A program made the translations under genes and the position numbers. Under the pieces are notes generated by a model. That model was not told the origin of the DNA. It ran no database searches and saw only the letters and a program-made list of their open reading frames with translations. Positions 10,795 through 20,217 of a DNA stretch of 28,852 nt are shown here, in pieces. The stretch covers positions 1-28,852 of the forward strand of contig MU624719.1 of assembly GCA_025349905.2 (NCBI GenBank), in the 5' to 3' direction. The number at the start of each line of letters is the position of its first letter. Within the stretch, counting starts at the first letter, position 1. This stretch comes from Blastocladiella britannica (lineage: Eukaryota; Blastocladiomycota; Blastocladiomycetes; Blastocladiales; Blastocladiaceae).

Positions 10795-12042
10795 TTAACA
10801 AATTTCAAGGACGCGCGCAGAGAATGATTTGAGGTGCTCGGCCCCAAGGACCCATTCCCTCAAGTATTCGATAGCATGTTCCACGACCAGCTCGTCTTCG
10901 GAAATGTGCTTCAGGAATGCCTCGAACTTGCTGCCGCGCGGATAATCGGCCTTGTGCAGGGCAAAGAGCTCAAGCGCATCCTCCTCCTTGTCAAGCTTGG
11001 CCGAGAGGTACATGTGCATGTCGTGGCAGTGGTGCAGCACGTCGGTCGGAACGCCAAAGGTACTGCCAGTCTTGCGCCCCGCCGCCGGCGACGGAGAGAC
11101 CTTGGCGCCCATGCGAGGTGTGGATTTGGGCCCGTTGGTCATTGCCATCATGGACGGGATGGCCAATCCGGCATTGGTAGTTGGCATTCCACGCTTGGCT
11201 TTGGGCGACCCGTGAGGCGCGGTCGATGCGGTAGCAGGTGGGGCGGTGTTCTTGAGCTGCGACGCGACGGTGGCCACCTCGTGCAACGCCTTTTCCTGCG
11301 TCTCGCGCCGCCTAAGCGTGGTGAGCGCGTCGCCGAGCACGCCGGCCTTGACTTGCGCCAGCCCCTTCACCAGCGCCACCACCGCATACGTGTGCTCGTC
11401 CAGCACCAGCTTGTGGGCCGTCATTTGCGACAGGTGGCGCAAGATATCGTCCGATGGGTCTCCGGCCACGTACGTTGCGCGTGCCAGTAGCAGCAGGTAC
11501 ACGTCGTACAGCCGCGCCACATTGTCGTCCTCGCGGCGGTCCAGCCCACTGCACGATGCCTTGACGGTCGCCCACGCGCGCGCCAGAACCTTGTCGGCTG
11601 CCTCGTGCCGCCGATCGGCCGAATGAAGCACCGCTAGGTGAATCCCGGCCACCGCATATGCGTACTGATTCAATGCCGCGACGGCGGTTCCGGGACCGGC
11701 CGCCGACGGAACGTACACTCCGCGCACCACCACATGATGGAGCAGCAGGATTGCAAGCGAGCGTTCCTTGGGGACGAGATGGAGCGCAATCGCGGCCCAT
11801 GGATCGATACCTGGCCCGGCGCCGCTGACGGATGCCATGGTCAGCGAGGTGGCATCAAAGTCGCTCAGCATTGCGTGTGCGCGGTCCTCGGCTTGGACAT
11901 GCAGATCCACCGCCGCTGCTGAGCTGGTTCCCGACGCGGCTTCGCCGGATGCGGTCTGGACATTGACATCCTTGACGAGCTTCTTGAGCTCCTTGAGCAT
12001 TTCGCGCTGGCGCGAGTCGATTGGTGGGGAGGTGGCCGACAT
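10795..12042 (-). CDS. Conserved-looking hypothetical protein, 415 aa, intronless
   Basis: I do not recognise this protein. It begins at an ATG at 12042 and stays open to 10795 with no intron, unlike every other gene in the window. The N-terminus (residues ~10-30) is Lys-rich and probably helical. Two largely helical regions (about 55-265 and 340-415) flank a Pro/Ser/Ala/Lys-rich linker (~265-335) that looks disordered. The first helical part has alternating Leu/Ala and basic residues in a pattern reminiscent of TPR-like repeats, and the C-terminus is also helical and ends in Cys. No signal peptide, membrane segment or metal-binding motif is seen. Codon use is GC-rich like its neighbours. It converges with the carboxylase gene and lies upstream of nothing on its own strand for 177 bp. 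A scaffold or adaptor role is only a guess. Confidence 0.75.
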   Translation of the reverse strand: MSATSPPIDSRQREMLKELKKLVKDVNVQTASGEAASGTSSAAAVDLHVQAEDRAHAMLSDFDATSLTMASVSGAGPGIDPWAAIALHLVPKERSLAILLLHHVVVRGVYVPSAAGPGTAVAALNQYAYAVAGIHLAVLHSADRRHEAADKVLARAWATVKASCSGLDRREDDNVARLYDVYLLLLARATYVAGDPSDDILRHLSQMTAHKLVLDEHTYAVVALVKGLAQVKAGVLGDALTTLRRRETQEKALHEVATVASQLKNTAPPATASTAPHGSPKAKRGMPTTNAGLAIPSMMAMTNGPKSTPRMGAKVSPSPAAGRKTGSTFGVPTDVLHHCHDMHMYLSAKLDKEEDALELFALHKADYPRGSKFEAFLKHISEDELVVEHAIEYLREWVLGAEHLKSFSARVLEIC

Positions 12043-12219
12043 CTCTTTTGTTTCTTTATGTGTGTATGCGCTCTCTGGAATGTATGCGGAATACAGAATA
12101 TTAGTACTCGTTGGGTTCGCAAGGGAAAGTTTTTACTCCATATATGATCCGATCGTTTTTTATTAAATGGGAAGGGATAACATATTTTTTACTCCAAATC
12201 GTATCCAAGTAGATCAGGA

Positions 12220-13803
12220 TCAGCCACTGGGTGCGTCCAAAAAATGACAATTCAGACGTTTAAGTGATGCGCGAGATGGAAGTGCCTGGAATCTTTCGTC
12301 AATAACAAAATAGTGAAAGGGATACAAAAAAAAAACATACTCGAGGGTAGTGAGACGTCATCCAAAGCAAGGCATTGCGAATGGCGTCCTTGGTCAGGGG
12401 GGTTGCTGGGGCGTGATTGTCAAGAGCATGCGGCCACAGACTCAGGATGAGAGCAAGCGCGACGCAGACACTGCGATCACGGCCCTGGTCGCAATGAACG
12501 AAGACACGCGCCGAGTCACCAAGAGGCACGATCTCCCGCTCAGCCCACTGTATAGCAACGGAAAACGAAGCCTCAAGGGCCGCTGCTCCCTTTTTCCCTT
12601 CTGGCACCTGCAAACACAGATATCGACTGGAAAGCTGCTCCGTGGGTGCCAATTCTTGACGTAGCGGTGCTAAATACTCGTCCAAGGGCAGGTGCTCGAG
12701 GTCGGTGCAGTTGATGCCATGCGTATATGTCGACCAGGGGAGCTCGCTCGGCCTTGCAGCGCCGCGAGAGCCAACAAATAACGGCGTACCGGGTAGTCGC
12801 GCTACATGGCTACCACTCTCAGAGTTGACACCCAAATCAATTGGCCGGTCTTGATTGGTTCGCAATGCATCCAAAAAGGCGTCGCAAGATGTAGCCGAGG
12901 CGAGCAGAGCGTCAGTATTGGACCAAAATAGTTCCGGTGTCAATCCAAGTGCCCAGTTTTCCTCGTCATCAGCGCCGCCCTGCACGTAGACAAAGCCCTC
13001 TTCGCGAATAATGGACGCATCGTTTATCACGCGCGATGCAGTGACGCAGTAAATGGGCGTAAAGTCGAGCTCGCTCGGGTCGACGCGCTGGACAGCCATA
13101 TCCGGGCTGATCCAGATGCATCGCAGCGGCTTGGCGACAGCAGGCAGCGCGCGGAGCTGAACAGAGCGTAAGCGCGGCAGTACTTGGTGATCGAGCACTG
13201 CCTGCATGCTCGAAGCCTCGGACGCGCTGACGAGTGACGGGAGGGTGCACAGGGGCAAGTGGACCAATTGCGCGTCCGAGAGAACGGATCGATCCGGAAA
13301 TAGGAACGCATTCATGGCTGCACACCACAGCGGGACGGTGCGCGACAGTGCGTCGGGGAACCGCTTCCCTTTACGCGTGGAATCGACGATGATGATCCTA
13401 TACCATACTCTTGTCAACAGGGTTCTACCAGGAATACCATGCAAATGATAAATACCCTTGATGCTGTTCCAGTACGGCAAGCATATGCAAGTTGAGACGG
13501 CGCGTGGGCACGTCCCATTTCCCGTAATGACCGTCAGTGGATTTGAAATAGCAAGAGTCGTGCGCCAGCTGTCAAGGCCATTTTATTTCAATGCAAATCG
13601 TTCATCAAAATGAGCAAGGACGTTCATACATTGGGATCGACGTACCATCGCCCGCAACGCAGATTTGAAATGAGTGGGAACGCGAGCTCCTCGGCGACGG
13701 TGGCGACCCACGCAGCGTCTCGGGCAATGGACTTGAGAATATGGAACGGCTGGTGCGTGTGTCGCTTGAGTTTGCGGAGCTGCTGGGACAGGGTGTCTTT
13801 CAT
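12220..13803 (-). CDS. RIT1: Initiator tRNA phosphoribosyl transferase (Rit1)
   Basis: Exons 13803-13630, 13568-13456, 13397-12341 and 12285-12220 give 469 aa; introns are 61, 58 and 55 nt. The joins restore diagnostic Rit1 blocks: FPLISNLRCGRWYVDPN at the first junction, CYFKSTDGHYGKWD in exon 2, and IIIVDSTRKGKRFPDALS followed by VPLWC in exon 3. The C-terminal domain carries a phosphatase-like loop HCDQGRDRS (Cys398 to Arg404), and the last exon supplies ALPSRASLKRLN, like the end of the yeast protein. Rit1 adds a 2'-O-ribosyl phosphate to A64 of initiator tRNA-Met using PRPP-derived ribose phosphate, which keeps it out of elongation. It acts in the cytoplasm. It is divergent from NOP58, and length is normal for the family. 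Confidence 0.93.
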
Positions 13804-13972
13804 ATTTTTTTCGTGATTGGTGGACAGGAAAGAGATGAAGGTGGCTCTCGAGCTGGCGACCAGTCACGGGAACAGAGGAAATCAGGCCCATTTTTCGCGT
13901 CCGTATCTCCGCGACCCACGGCCAAGTGAGAATACCGGCTCTTACTCAACTAAGTACAACTTAATTAAAAAA
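13804..13972. promoter_or_regulatory. Bidirectional RIT1/NOP58 promoter region
   Basis: 169 bp lie between the two start codons, so the two genes probably share a divergent promoter. The 25 bases before the NOP58 ATG are very AT-rich, and the ATG has A at -3 and G at +4, a good initiation context. An in-frame extension upstream of the NOP58 ATG is open but is not needed, because the conserved protein begins exactly at this ATG. Confidence 0.45.
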
Positions 13973-15593
13973 ATGGTCCTGGTGCTCTTCGAAACCCCCG
14001 CTGGCCACGCCCTGTTCAAGGTGCTGGACGACTCCAAGCTCGCCAACCCCGACGACATCTCGCAGCACTTTGCCACCGCCGACCTGGCAGCCAAGAATGT
14101 CAAGCTCGCGGCCTTCTCCAAGTTTGAGAACACCGCCGAGGCGCTGTCGGCTGCCACGGCCATGGTCGAGGGCAAGATTTCGTCGTCGCTCAAGTCGCTG
14201 CTGCAGAAGGAGATTGTTGACGCCAAGCTCGCCGACACGCTGGCGATTGCCGACTCGAAGCTGGCGACGGCCGTGTCCAAGAAGCTCGGCATCACCGTCA
14301 TGCCCGTGAACGCGACCGTCAACGAGCTGTTCCGTGGCATTCGCTCGCAGCTCGCGGCGCTGATCCAGGGTCTCCCGCAGCAGGCCATGTCCAACATGGC
14401 GCTCGGTCTGTCTCACTCGCTCTCGCGCTACAAGCTCAAGTTCTCGCCCGACAAGGTGGACACCATGATTGTGCAGGCCGTCGGCCTCTTGGACGATCTC
14501 GACAAGGAGCTCAACACCTACGCCATGCGCGTCAAGGAGTGGTACGGCTGGCACTTCCCCGAGCTGGCCAAGATCATTGTCGACAACATTGCCTACGCTA
14601 AGCTGATTCAGGTTATGGGTATGGTTTTTTTATATTGTGTTGCAAGGAGTATTCCCCAGTAGCTTACCAAAAACTCATAAATCAAAAGGCTTCCGCACTG
14701 GTGCCGCCACTGCTGACCTGGCTTCCGTGCTCCCCGAGGAGCTCGTCGAGGAGGTGCGCGCGGCCGCCGAGATTTCGATGGGTACCGAGATTTCCGACGA
14801 GGATCTGCTCAACATTGGCGCGCTCTGCGGCGAGGTGGTGCACCTGCACGCGTACCGCACACAGCTGGCGGCGTACCTGTCGGCGCGCATGAACGCGATT
14901 GCGCCCAACCTGACGGCGCTGGTGGGTGAGCTGGTGGGTGCCCGTCTGATTGCGCACGCCGGATCGCTCATGACCCTGGCCAAGTACCCCGCGTCCACGG
15001 TGCAGATTCTGGGTGCCGAGAAGGCGCTGTTCCGCGCGCTCAAGACCAAGAAGGATACCCCCAAGTACGGTCTCTTGTACCACGCCGGCGTTGTCGGCCA
15101 GGCGCAGGGCAAGAACAAGGGCAAGATTGCACGCGTGCTCGCCACCAAGGCGTCGCTGTCGATCCGCGTCGATGCTCTGTCTGAGAACGCCACCCCGGAG
15201 GCCACTCTTGGTCTGGAGGCCCGCGTGACGGTTGAGCGTCGCCTGCGCGAGCTCGAGTCGCGCGGCGCCGGCGGCCGTGTCTCGAGCGCCGGGTTCAACA
15301 AGAAGCAGACCAAGTTTGAGGCCCCCGCCGCCCCGCAGCGCGCGTACAACGCCGCCTCGGACTTTACCACTGCCCCGTCCAAGAAGCGCGCGTTCAGCGA
15401 GGTTGCCAACGGCGACGATGAGCAGGAGGAGTCGGAATCGCCCGCTGCTGCTGCCACCACCGCTGCGCCTGCCGCCGACGACGCCGAGGAGCCCAACGCC
15501 AAGCGCACCAAGGGCAACGACGGCGAGGCCAAGAAGGTCAAGAAGGAGAAGAAGGAGAAGAAGGAGAAGAAGAGCAAGAAGTCTTCGACCTAA
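13973..15593 (+). CDS. NOP58: Box C/D snoRNP core protein Nop58
   Basis: Exons 13973-14618 and 14689-15593, split by a 70-nt intron, give 516 aa, close to the yeast length. It starts [17 protein letters not shown], the NOP5 N-terminal domain, followed by the central coiled coil ([19 protein letters not shown] and the WYGWHFPEL block). The Nop domain follows, with [20 protein letters not shown] and GAEKALF (324-330), which grips the snoRNA/L7Ae-type protein interface. The tail is acidic then Lys-rich, ending in KKE repeats, the feature that separates Nop58 from Nop56. Nop58 pairs with Nop56, fibrillarin and Snu13 to guide 2'-O-methylation of rRNA in the nucleolus and supports early pre-rRNA cleavage. 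The junction restores [10 protein letters not shown]. Confidence 0.96.
15540..15566 (+). repeat. 9-bp tandem repeat coding KKE, NOP58 tail
   Basis: Three copies of an aagaaggag unit encode the Lys-Lys-Glu repeats near the C-terminus of Nop58; such Lys-rich repeats are usual for this protein and help nucleolar localisation. Confidence 0.7.
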
Positions 15594-15708
15594 AGTATTT
15601 ACATAACCTCGTTGATCTTATTTATTCTTTATACGCTCGGACTCGAGGGTGATTGTTGCGGGGGTTGTGTGCGCTGTTTTTCGCTCTTTGCTCATTCAAA
15701 ATTGTGAA

Positions 15709-16873
15709 ATGGCAACTGACCCCACATTCTCGCGTACTGGAACCGGGTGGTGCGCCGCAATTCTTTCATGCAAAGGTCATTCAAAGTACTCATTACTACA
15801 CACACAGGTGCCGCGACCTCGATGCGCTCACGGCGCTGGCCGAATCCACACTCTTGATGGCCATGGACGTGGCCAATGTGCCTTCCCGCCTGGTTCCAAC
15901 GTCGCCAGCCGTGCAACGCTTCTTGGTTGACTCGCGCACCGTCTCGAAATGGCTGGGCCTGGCTGAATCTGCGCTGGACAAGGCCGAAATGGAACTGACC
16001 TTGTCTGTACACATTTACTCTAGTAGGATTTGTGAGGGAGCTGACTATGAAATACAGGTCGCCCAAAGATATCCGGCTGTGGGAAGACAAGCTCTTGCAT
16101 GTCAAGGGCGTCGTGGAGCAAGTGCGAGCCGTTGCCTTGGACCTGGATCATGCCGCGACGGCTGCTGGTGCTGATGCAACTGGTCTCGCAACTGGTCTCG
16201 CAACTGGTCCGAGTCAGGGAGGGCCGGTCCCACCACAACCACCAGCACCACCACAGCTGGCAACCGTGCTCTCGCAGTCCGTTTTCTCTTCCTTTTTGGT
16301 AACACGTGGCACTCACAAAATAGAAAATAACAGACGAGCACAACTACTCGGATTCGGCGATGGCGATCGGCCCACCACGCGGATTGCCTCGGCATCGCTT
16401 GTGCGACGATCGTCCGAGGCAGTGGACGACGATCCGCTCTCCCCACGGCTCGCCGATGCTGACCCACACCAGCTGTTGCAGATGCAGCAGCTCGCATTTG
16501 AAGGTACTTTAATTTTCTGCATTTTCATTAGTAGATTTGCTCACGCAATACAATGAGTCAGAGCAAGACTCGCACCTGGACGCGCTCGCGCATGCAGTAA
16601 CGCGCCAAAAACACGTGGCGGTGGCCATTCACGATGAACTGGACGACCAGGTGGAGCTCTTGGATGGGATGACGGAAGGGGTCGACACTATCCAGTCCCG
16701 GCTCCAGGGAGCGCAGCGGCGCCTGGAACGCGTTGGTGCCACCATGAACCAGACCTGTACGGTTTCATATCTTTCTTTAATGTGCCTCTCACTCATCATT
16801 TGTACTCCCAGCTCCATGGTGCGTTATTGCGTCCTTGGTTGTACTGCTCGTGCTGATCCTGGTGATTCTTTGA
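15709..16873 (+). CDS. Syntaxin-8-like Qc-SNARE
   Basis: Six exons join into 301 aa: 15709-15746, 15808-16002, 16058-16276, 16334-16503, 16535-16756 and 16812-16873. The start MATDPTFS resembles the start of animal syntaxin 8. The SNARE motif (about 215-275) has the QDSHLDALAHAVTRQKHV lead and the zero-layer Gln246 in HDELDDQVELLDGM. The last exon supplies a ~17-residue hydrophobic anchor ending at the C-terminus. Syntaxin 8 pairs with syntaxin 7, Vti1b and VAMP8 in late endosome fusion; in this fungus the partners would be vacuolar/endosomal SNAREs. Donors at 15747 (GTGGTG), 16003 (GTCTGT) and 16277 (GTCCGT) are non-consensus, and the intron at 16504-16534 is only 31 nt, so the first four junctions are less sure than the C-terminal half. 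The middle region is Ala/Thr/Pro-rich. Confidence 0.82.
16177..16210 (+). repeat. 12-bp tandem repeat in the SNARE gene
   Basis: Two full copies and a partial third copy of caactggtctcg encode repeated Ala-Thr-Gly-Leu in the linker between the N-terminal helices and the SNARE motif. The unit is a multiple of three, so copy-number change would keep the frame. Confidence 0.7.
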
Positions 16874-16909
16874 GACAAAGAATAGAGACCCCAAGAGATT
16901 GTAAATAAT

Positions 16910-16915
16910 AATAAA
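16910..16915 (+). promoter_or_regulatory. Poly(A) signal AATAAA, SNARE gene
   Basis: AATAAA lies 36 nt after the SNARE stop and only a few bases before the stop of the convergent minus-strand gene at 16921. The two transcripts therefore probably overlap at their 3' ends. Confidence 0.5.
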
Positions 16916-16920
16916 TTTCC

Positions 16921-17466
16921 TCAAAGATCCTCGTGCACTGGCGCTGCTGCGTCAGGAGGAGCAGCAGCAGCATGGGGAGTAAACTTCCAGCCCTTTTTGG
17001 CGGCATCGGTGACAAAGGTGGTCAGCGAGTCGGAATCGGTCTCGCCATCGTACTCAAACAGTGCCTTGCCCTCCTGGAAGATCAGGAAAGTCGGGTAGCC
17101 CTCGATGGCGTGGGTATCTAATATATTTTTTGTATGAAAAGGAGGAGCACGTTGTAAAGGAAAGACAGGAAACGAACCACAAGTCTCTTCGTTTGCCTCG
17201 CAGTTGATTTGGGCAATAGTGAAGCCCGGGTGGTCCTTGCGCAGCGCCTTAGTCTTGCGCGCAAAGTTGCGGTACGCCGGTGCCGCGCGCTTGCAGTGCG
17301 GGCACCACGGGGAGTAAAACAGGACCATTGAGGTGCCGGTGGCGACGGTGGTGGTAAAGTTGCCCGACGCGAGCTCGACCACGTTCTGGGCGGTTGCGCA
17401 TGAGGCAGCCAGCGCGAGGACGAGCACAATCGCGGCGAGGACGTGGGCATTAGTGTTGGTGGCCAT
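16921..17466 (-). CDS. Small secretory thioredoxin/PDI-like protein
   Basis: Exons 17466-17178 and 17117-16921, split by a 60-nt intron with donor GTTCGT, give 161 aa. Residues 1-27 are a clear signal peptide (hydrophobic VLAAIVLVLALAASCATA). One thioredoxin fold follows, with active site WCPHC (Cys55, Cys58) and the cis-Pro in EGYPTF. The join restores NCEANEETCDTHAIEGYPTF, as in PDI domains. It should catalyse disulfide exchange in the ER or another secretory compartment. The C-terminus is Ala/Pro-rich and ends PVHEDL, which resembles but does not match KDEL/HDEL; retention is therefore uncertain. I chose the ATG at 17466 because it starts the signal peptide; a frame open further upstream would add a non-hydrophobic leader. 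The intron is stop-free and a multiple of three, so it is easily mistaken for coding sequence. Confidence 0.88.
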   Translation of the reverse strand: MATNTNAHVLAAIVLVLALAASCATAQNVVELASGNFTTTVATGTSMVLFYSPWCPHCKRAAPAYRNFARKTKALRKDHPGFTIAQINCEANEETCGSFPVFPLQRAPPFHTKNILDTHAIEGYPTFLIFQEGKALFEYDGETDSDSLTTFVTDAAKKGWKFTPHAAAAPPDAAAPVHEDL

Positions 17467-17544
17467 TTTGTCAATTGAAATGAATCGCGTCAAATTCGGA
17501 AGTGAAAGACTCGTGGCAAACGACGCGTCGCCCAATACATTTGT

Positions 17545-18099
17545 CTACTGGCTCTTGAGCACCTTGGCCGCGGCCGCGCTCTTGCGGTCCTGCTCGCGCA
17601 GCATCAGCACCATTGCCAGCCGCTCGCCATACCGGAACCCCATGGCAGCCGAGTTGAGCAGCATCCACCCGGCCGGGAAGAACGTGCGCGTCTTGATGTA
17701 CCGCATCGACATGACGCCCGTGAGCACAAACGCCGCCGCTAATGGTTCAATTGGAATGTTAATTGCAAGGTGCCAAAGGTCAAACCAAAGCGAGTATGTA
17801 CCAATGATCGCAAAGAGCATGGGTACGCTGCGAGGGTTGTTCATGGTCAGCAGCGCCATCAACAGCATGTACACGCCCGAACCGACGCCCATGACCAGCG
17901 ACATGGTCGAACCGGCCTGCATGTAGCCCACGGTGCCGCCAATGGCCAGAATCCCGCCAAACGCAATCAGAATCAAGTCCAGTCCTGGGTCGAGCGACGC
18001 GGAAAAAGTCATGCCCGGGACCTCTGCGTATTCTTGCTCTTGCTCTCCTTCATCGGTCGCCTCGGTCGCGTCGGTTGGTGTTGGGATCGGTTTGGCCAT
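17545..18099 (-). CDS. TMEM14-family small membrane protein
   Basis: Exons 18099-17802 and 17738-17545 give 163 aa over a 63-nt intron. After an acidic N-terminus of ~40 residues come about four hydrophobic segments with the family pattern: GGILAIGGTVGYMQAGS, then a NNPRSV loop, then LTGVMSMRYIKTRTFFPAG and a last helix. These match the TMEM14/UPF0136 family. Animal TMEM14C is a mitochondrial inner-membrane protein linked to porphyrin transport for haem synthesis; chloroplast FAX proteins of the same fold export fatty acids. Which role applies here cannot be told. The intron is stop-free and in frame; if kept it would insert 21 residues in the third membrane region, away from the family pattern, so I remove it. 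It lies between the PDI-like gene (78 bp) and eIF3d (48 bp), all on the minus strand. Confidence 0.87.
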   Translation of the reverse strand: MAKPIPTPTDATEATDEGEQEQEYAEVPGMTFSASLDPGLDLILIAFGGILAIGGTVGYMQAGSTMSLVMGVGSGVYMLLMALLTMNNPRSVPMLFAIIGTYSLWFDLWHLAINIPIEPLAAAFVLTGVMSMRYIKTRTFFPAGWMLLNSAAMGFRYGERLAMVLMLREQDRKSAAAAKVLKSQ

Positions 18100-18143
18100 T
18101 TTAGAAAAATTGAATCGAGTGCAGCAAAGAGAGACCTTGTAAA

Positions 18144-18149
18144 TTTATT
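18144..18149 (-). promoter_or_regulatory. AATAAA overlapping the eIF3d stop codon
   Basis: The stop is a tandem TAATAA and the AATAAA hexamer overlaps it on the minus strand. With only 48 bp before the next start codon, the 3' UTR must be very short or run into the TMEM14-like gene. Another signal may be used instead. Confidence 0.35.
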
Positions 18150-20217
18150 ATGCAAGATCCTCGGCATCCCCGGCCAGGTCCGCAAAAGGATCCGACTCGC
18201 CACCCACAAACTCGGGCGACAGCGACGGCTCCATCGGGAGGGCGTACACGCGCAGCGCGTTCTTGTTGGGATCACGGAACAGCAGGTACTTGCCCGGCGG
18301 CTGCTTGAGCGCCGCGCGCACCACCGCCTGCACGATACCCCATCCCATGTTCATGGACAAGTTCATCTGCTGCGCGAGCTCCTGCGGCTTGTACGTGACC
18401 GACCCGAGCACCACGTGGCGCGAGTTGTCGCGGCCCGTCACGCGCGCCACGTACCCAATCTTCATCACGTCCGTCTCGGCCAGCAGCGCCTGCGCGGTCC
18501 ACCGCGCAACCTTGAGACCGTTGTTGCGCAGCTCGGTAGCCACCACCGCTCCCCGCTGCGTGTCGAGCGCCTTCTTCCAGTCCAGCGCGCCGCCGGGCAA
18601 GCCGGGCACCTGGTTCAGCGCGCGGATCGTGAGCGTCTGCGACTTGCCCATCACCTCCGTGACCGCGTCCACCTCCGTCCGCGCCACCACCGCAATCTCG
18701 TTCTCGTCCACCTCGGCCTCCCGGTCGTCGCTGTCGCTCTCCTCGTCCTGCGCGTCCGCGTTCAAGATCCACTTCTTGTACATGTACACCGCCGACGGCA
18801 GCTGCTCCTTGGCTACGCCGCGCAGGATGGCGGGGGCGGTGGGACCAAACTTGGTCCGCTTGGCGTGGTCCACTACCAGCTGCGAGTAGTTGGCGCTAAT
18901 GTACGTCGACTCGATCGCCAGGTTGGCCGGGTTGTTGATAAAGTCCTTGTCGGTCGCGTGGTCCGAGGGCGGCTCCACTGCGTTCTCGTTGACCGACATC
19001 AGGTCGAGCGCGTTGGCGCGGCGGTCCAGCAGGACCGTGTTGTCGCCGACGCGAGTGATGACGATATCCCAGCCGTAGACGGCGCGCGGGGCAGTCATGA
19101 TCTGCGACAGCACAGAGTCGGTGGCGTACACGGTCGGTCGCTTGGGCTCCTTGTCGGACCCGAGCGCCAGGTCGCGCAGCACGGGGTCCTGCATGGTCGA
19201 GGGTGCGGCGCCCTTGGGGTTGGCACGGTCGCTGGCCACCAGTGGCGCGTCGTTCTTGGTGGTGACGCGGTCAAACTGCTTGGCGTACGCGGCTGCCTCA
19301 CCCGCCATGTCCAGGACAGCGCCGCTGCGCACGCGGCTCACCACCGACGACTTGACCAGGCGCGCCAGATCCCAGTCAGCGACCACCTGCCAGTCGGCGT
19401 CCACCGCAATCGACGGCTCGCGCACAATGCGCGGCGTGTAGTGGCCGCCACGGCCCGTGTACCCACCACGACCGCCGCGCGCTCCGTCGGTCCGTCCGCC
19501 GCGACCACCGTCGTTGGGACCACGACGATCGCCACCAGCAGGGGTGATACCGCCGGGACCACTGGGACCACGGCCGCTACCGGCACCGCCGGTGTACCCG
19601 CCACGACCGCCACCCCCGGCAGCGTTACCGCCGCGGCCACCAGCCGATCCACCGCGGCCGCCACCGCGAGTCGAGAACCCACCGCCGCCAATGCGCGGGT
19701 TGATGGCCCCGGCCGTCGGCGCCACCACCGCCTGGGTGCGGCCCGTGGCCGACACGGTCGCGAACGACGACTCGTCGTACTCTTGCTGGAACCCAAACGC
19801 ATCAGCGCTGGCTGCGCCCGACTGCTGGTGGTCCCGGTCCCGGTGCTGGTGTTGCTGTTGGCCGCCGCGGGACTGGCCGGGCTTGCCGCCCGACGCGCCG
19901 CCACCGCGCTGGAAGCCACTGCTGCCACGGTTGGGAGCCGAGCCGCCGCGGGTCGAGTGCGAGCCATGGCCGTGGCCGTGGCCGTGGCCGTGTCCGTGGG
20001 TGTTTTCGTCGGCGCCGATCCAGTCAGAGACGCGGCCAAGCTTTTCCTGCTTGTTGAAGGGCGTGTACGGCATGTCGTATGGCCGGCATGTCGCGGCAAA
20101 GCCGGGGCCAAAGGACTGGGCTGTTTGTATTCATATTGTTTAATTGAAAAAACCAACAAAGCCAGGCAGATACGCGGACGTACAGGTCAGCAAGGGGGGC
20201 AGGGTGAACTGGGACAT
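18148..20217 (-). CDS. EIF3D: Translation initiation factor eIF3 subunit d, RGG-rich form
   Basis: Exons 20217-20184 and 20120-18148, with a 63-nt intron, give 668 aa. The 34-nt first exon (MSQFTLPPLLT) is supported because the join gives the family order: short N-terminus, SFGPGFAA, then DMPYTPFNKQEKLGRVSDW as in human DMPYQPFSK. The conserved core begins near residue 243 (DWQVVADWD) and includes YGWDIVITRVG, NLAIESTYI, LDTQRGAVVATEL, RHVVLGSVTYKP and KYLLFRDPNKNALRVYALP; these form the cap-binding domain that binds mRNA 5' caps and joins the eIF3 complex. Between residues ~53 and ~242 there is an insertion-like stretch, first His-Gly repeats and then many RGG/GRGG units, where animal eIF3d is Lys/Arg-rich. 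A long frame on the other strand over this gene is an artefact of composition. Confidence 0.95.
19964..19999 (-). repeat. 6-bp tandem repeat coding His-Gly, eIF3d
   Basis: About six near-identical hexamers (ccgtgg on the plus strand) encode a His-Gly run in the N-terminal region of eIF3d, next to the RGG block. Confidence 0.75.

Noticed and set aside
15776..15807. Very short (22 or 32 nt) first intron in the SNARE gene
   Set aside because: The 32-nt option breaks the frame and the 22-nt one is below a believable size. The 61-nt option also aligns best with the start of syntaxin 8, though its GTGGTG donor is poor.
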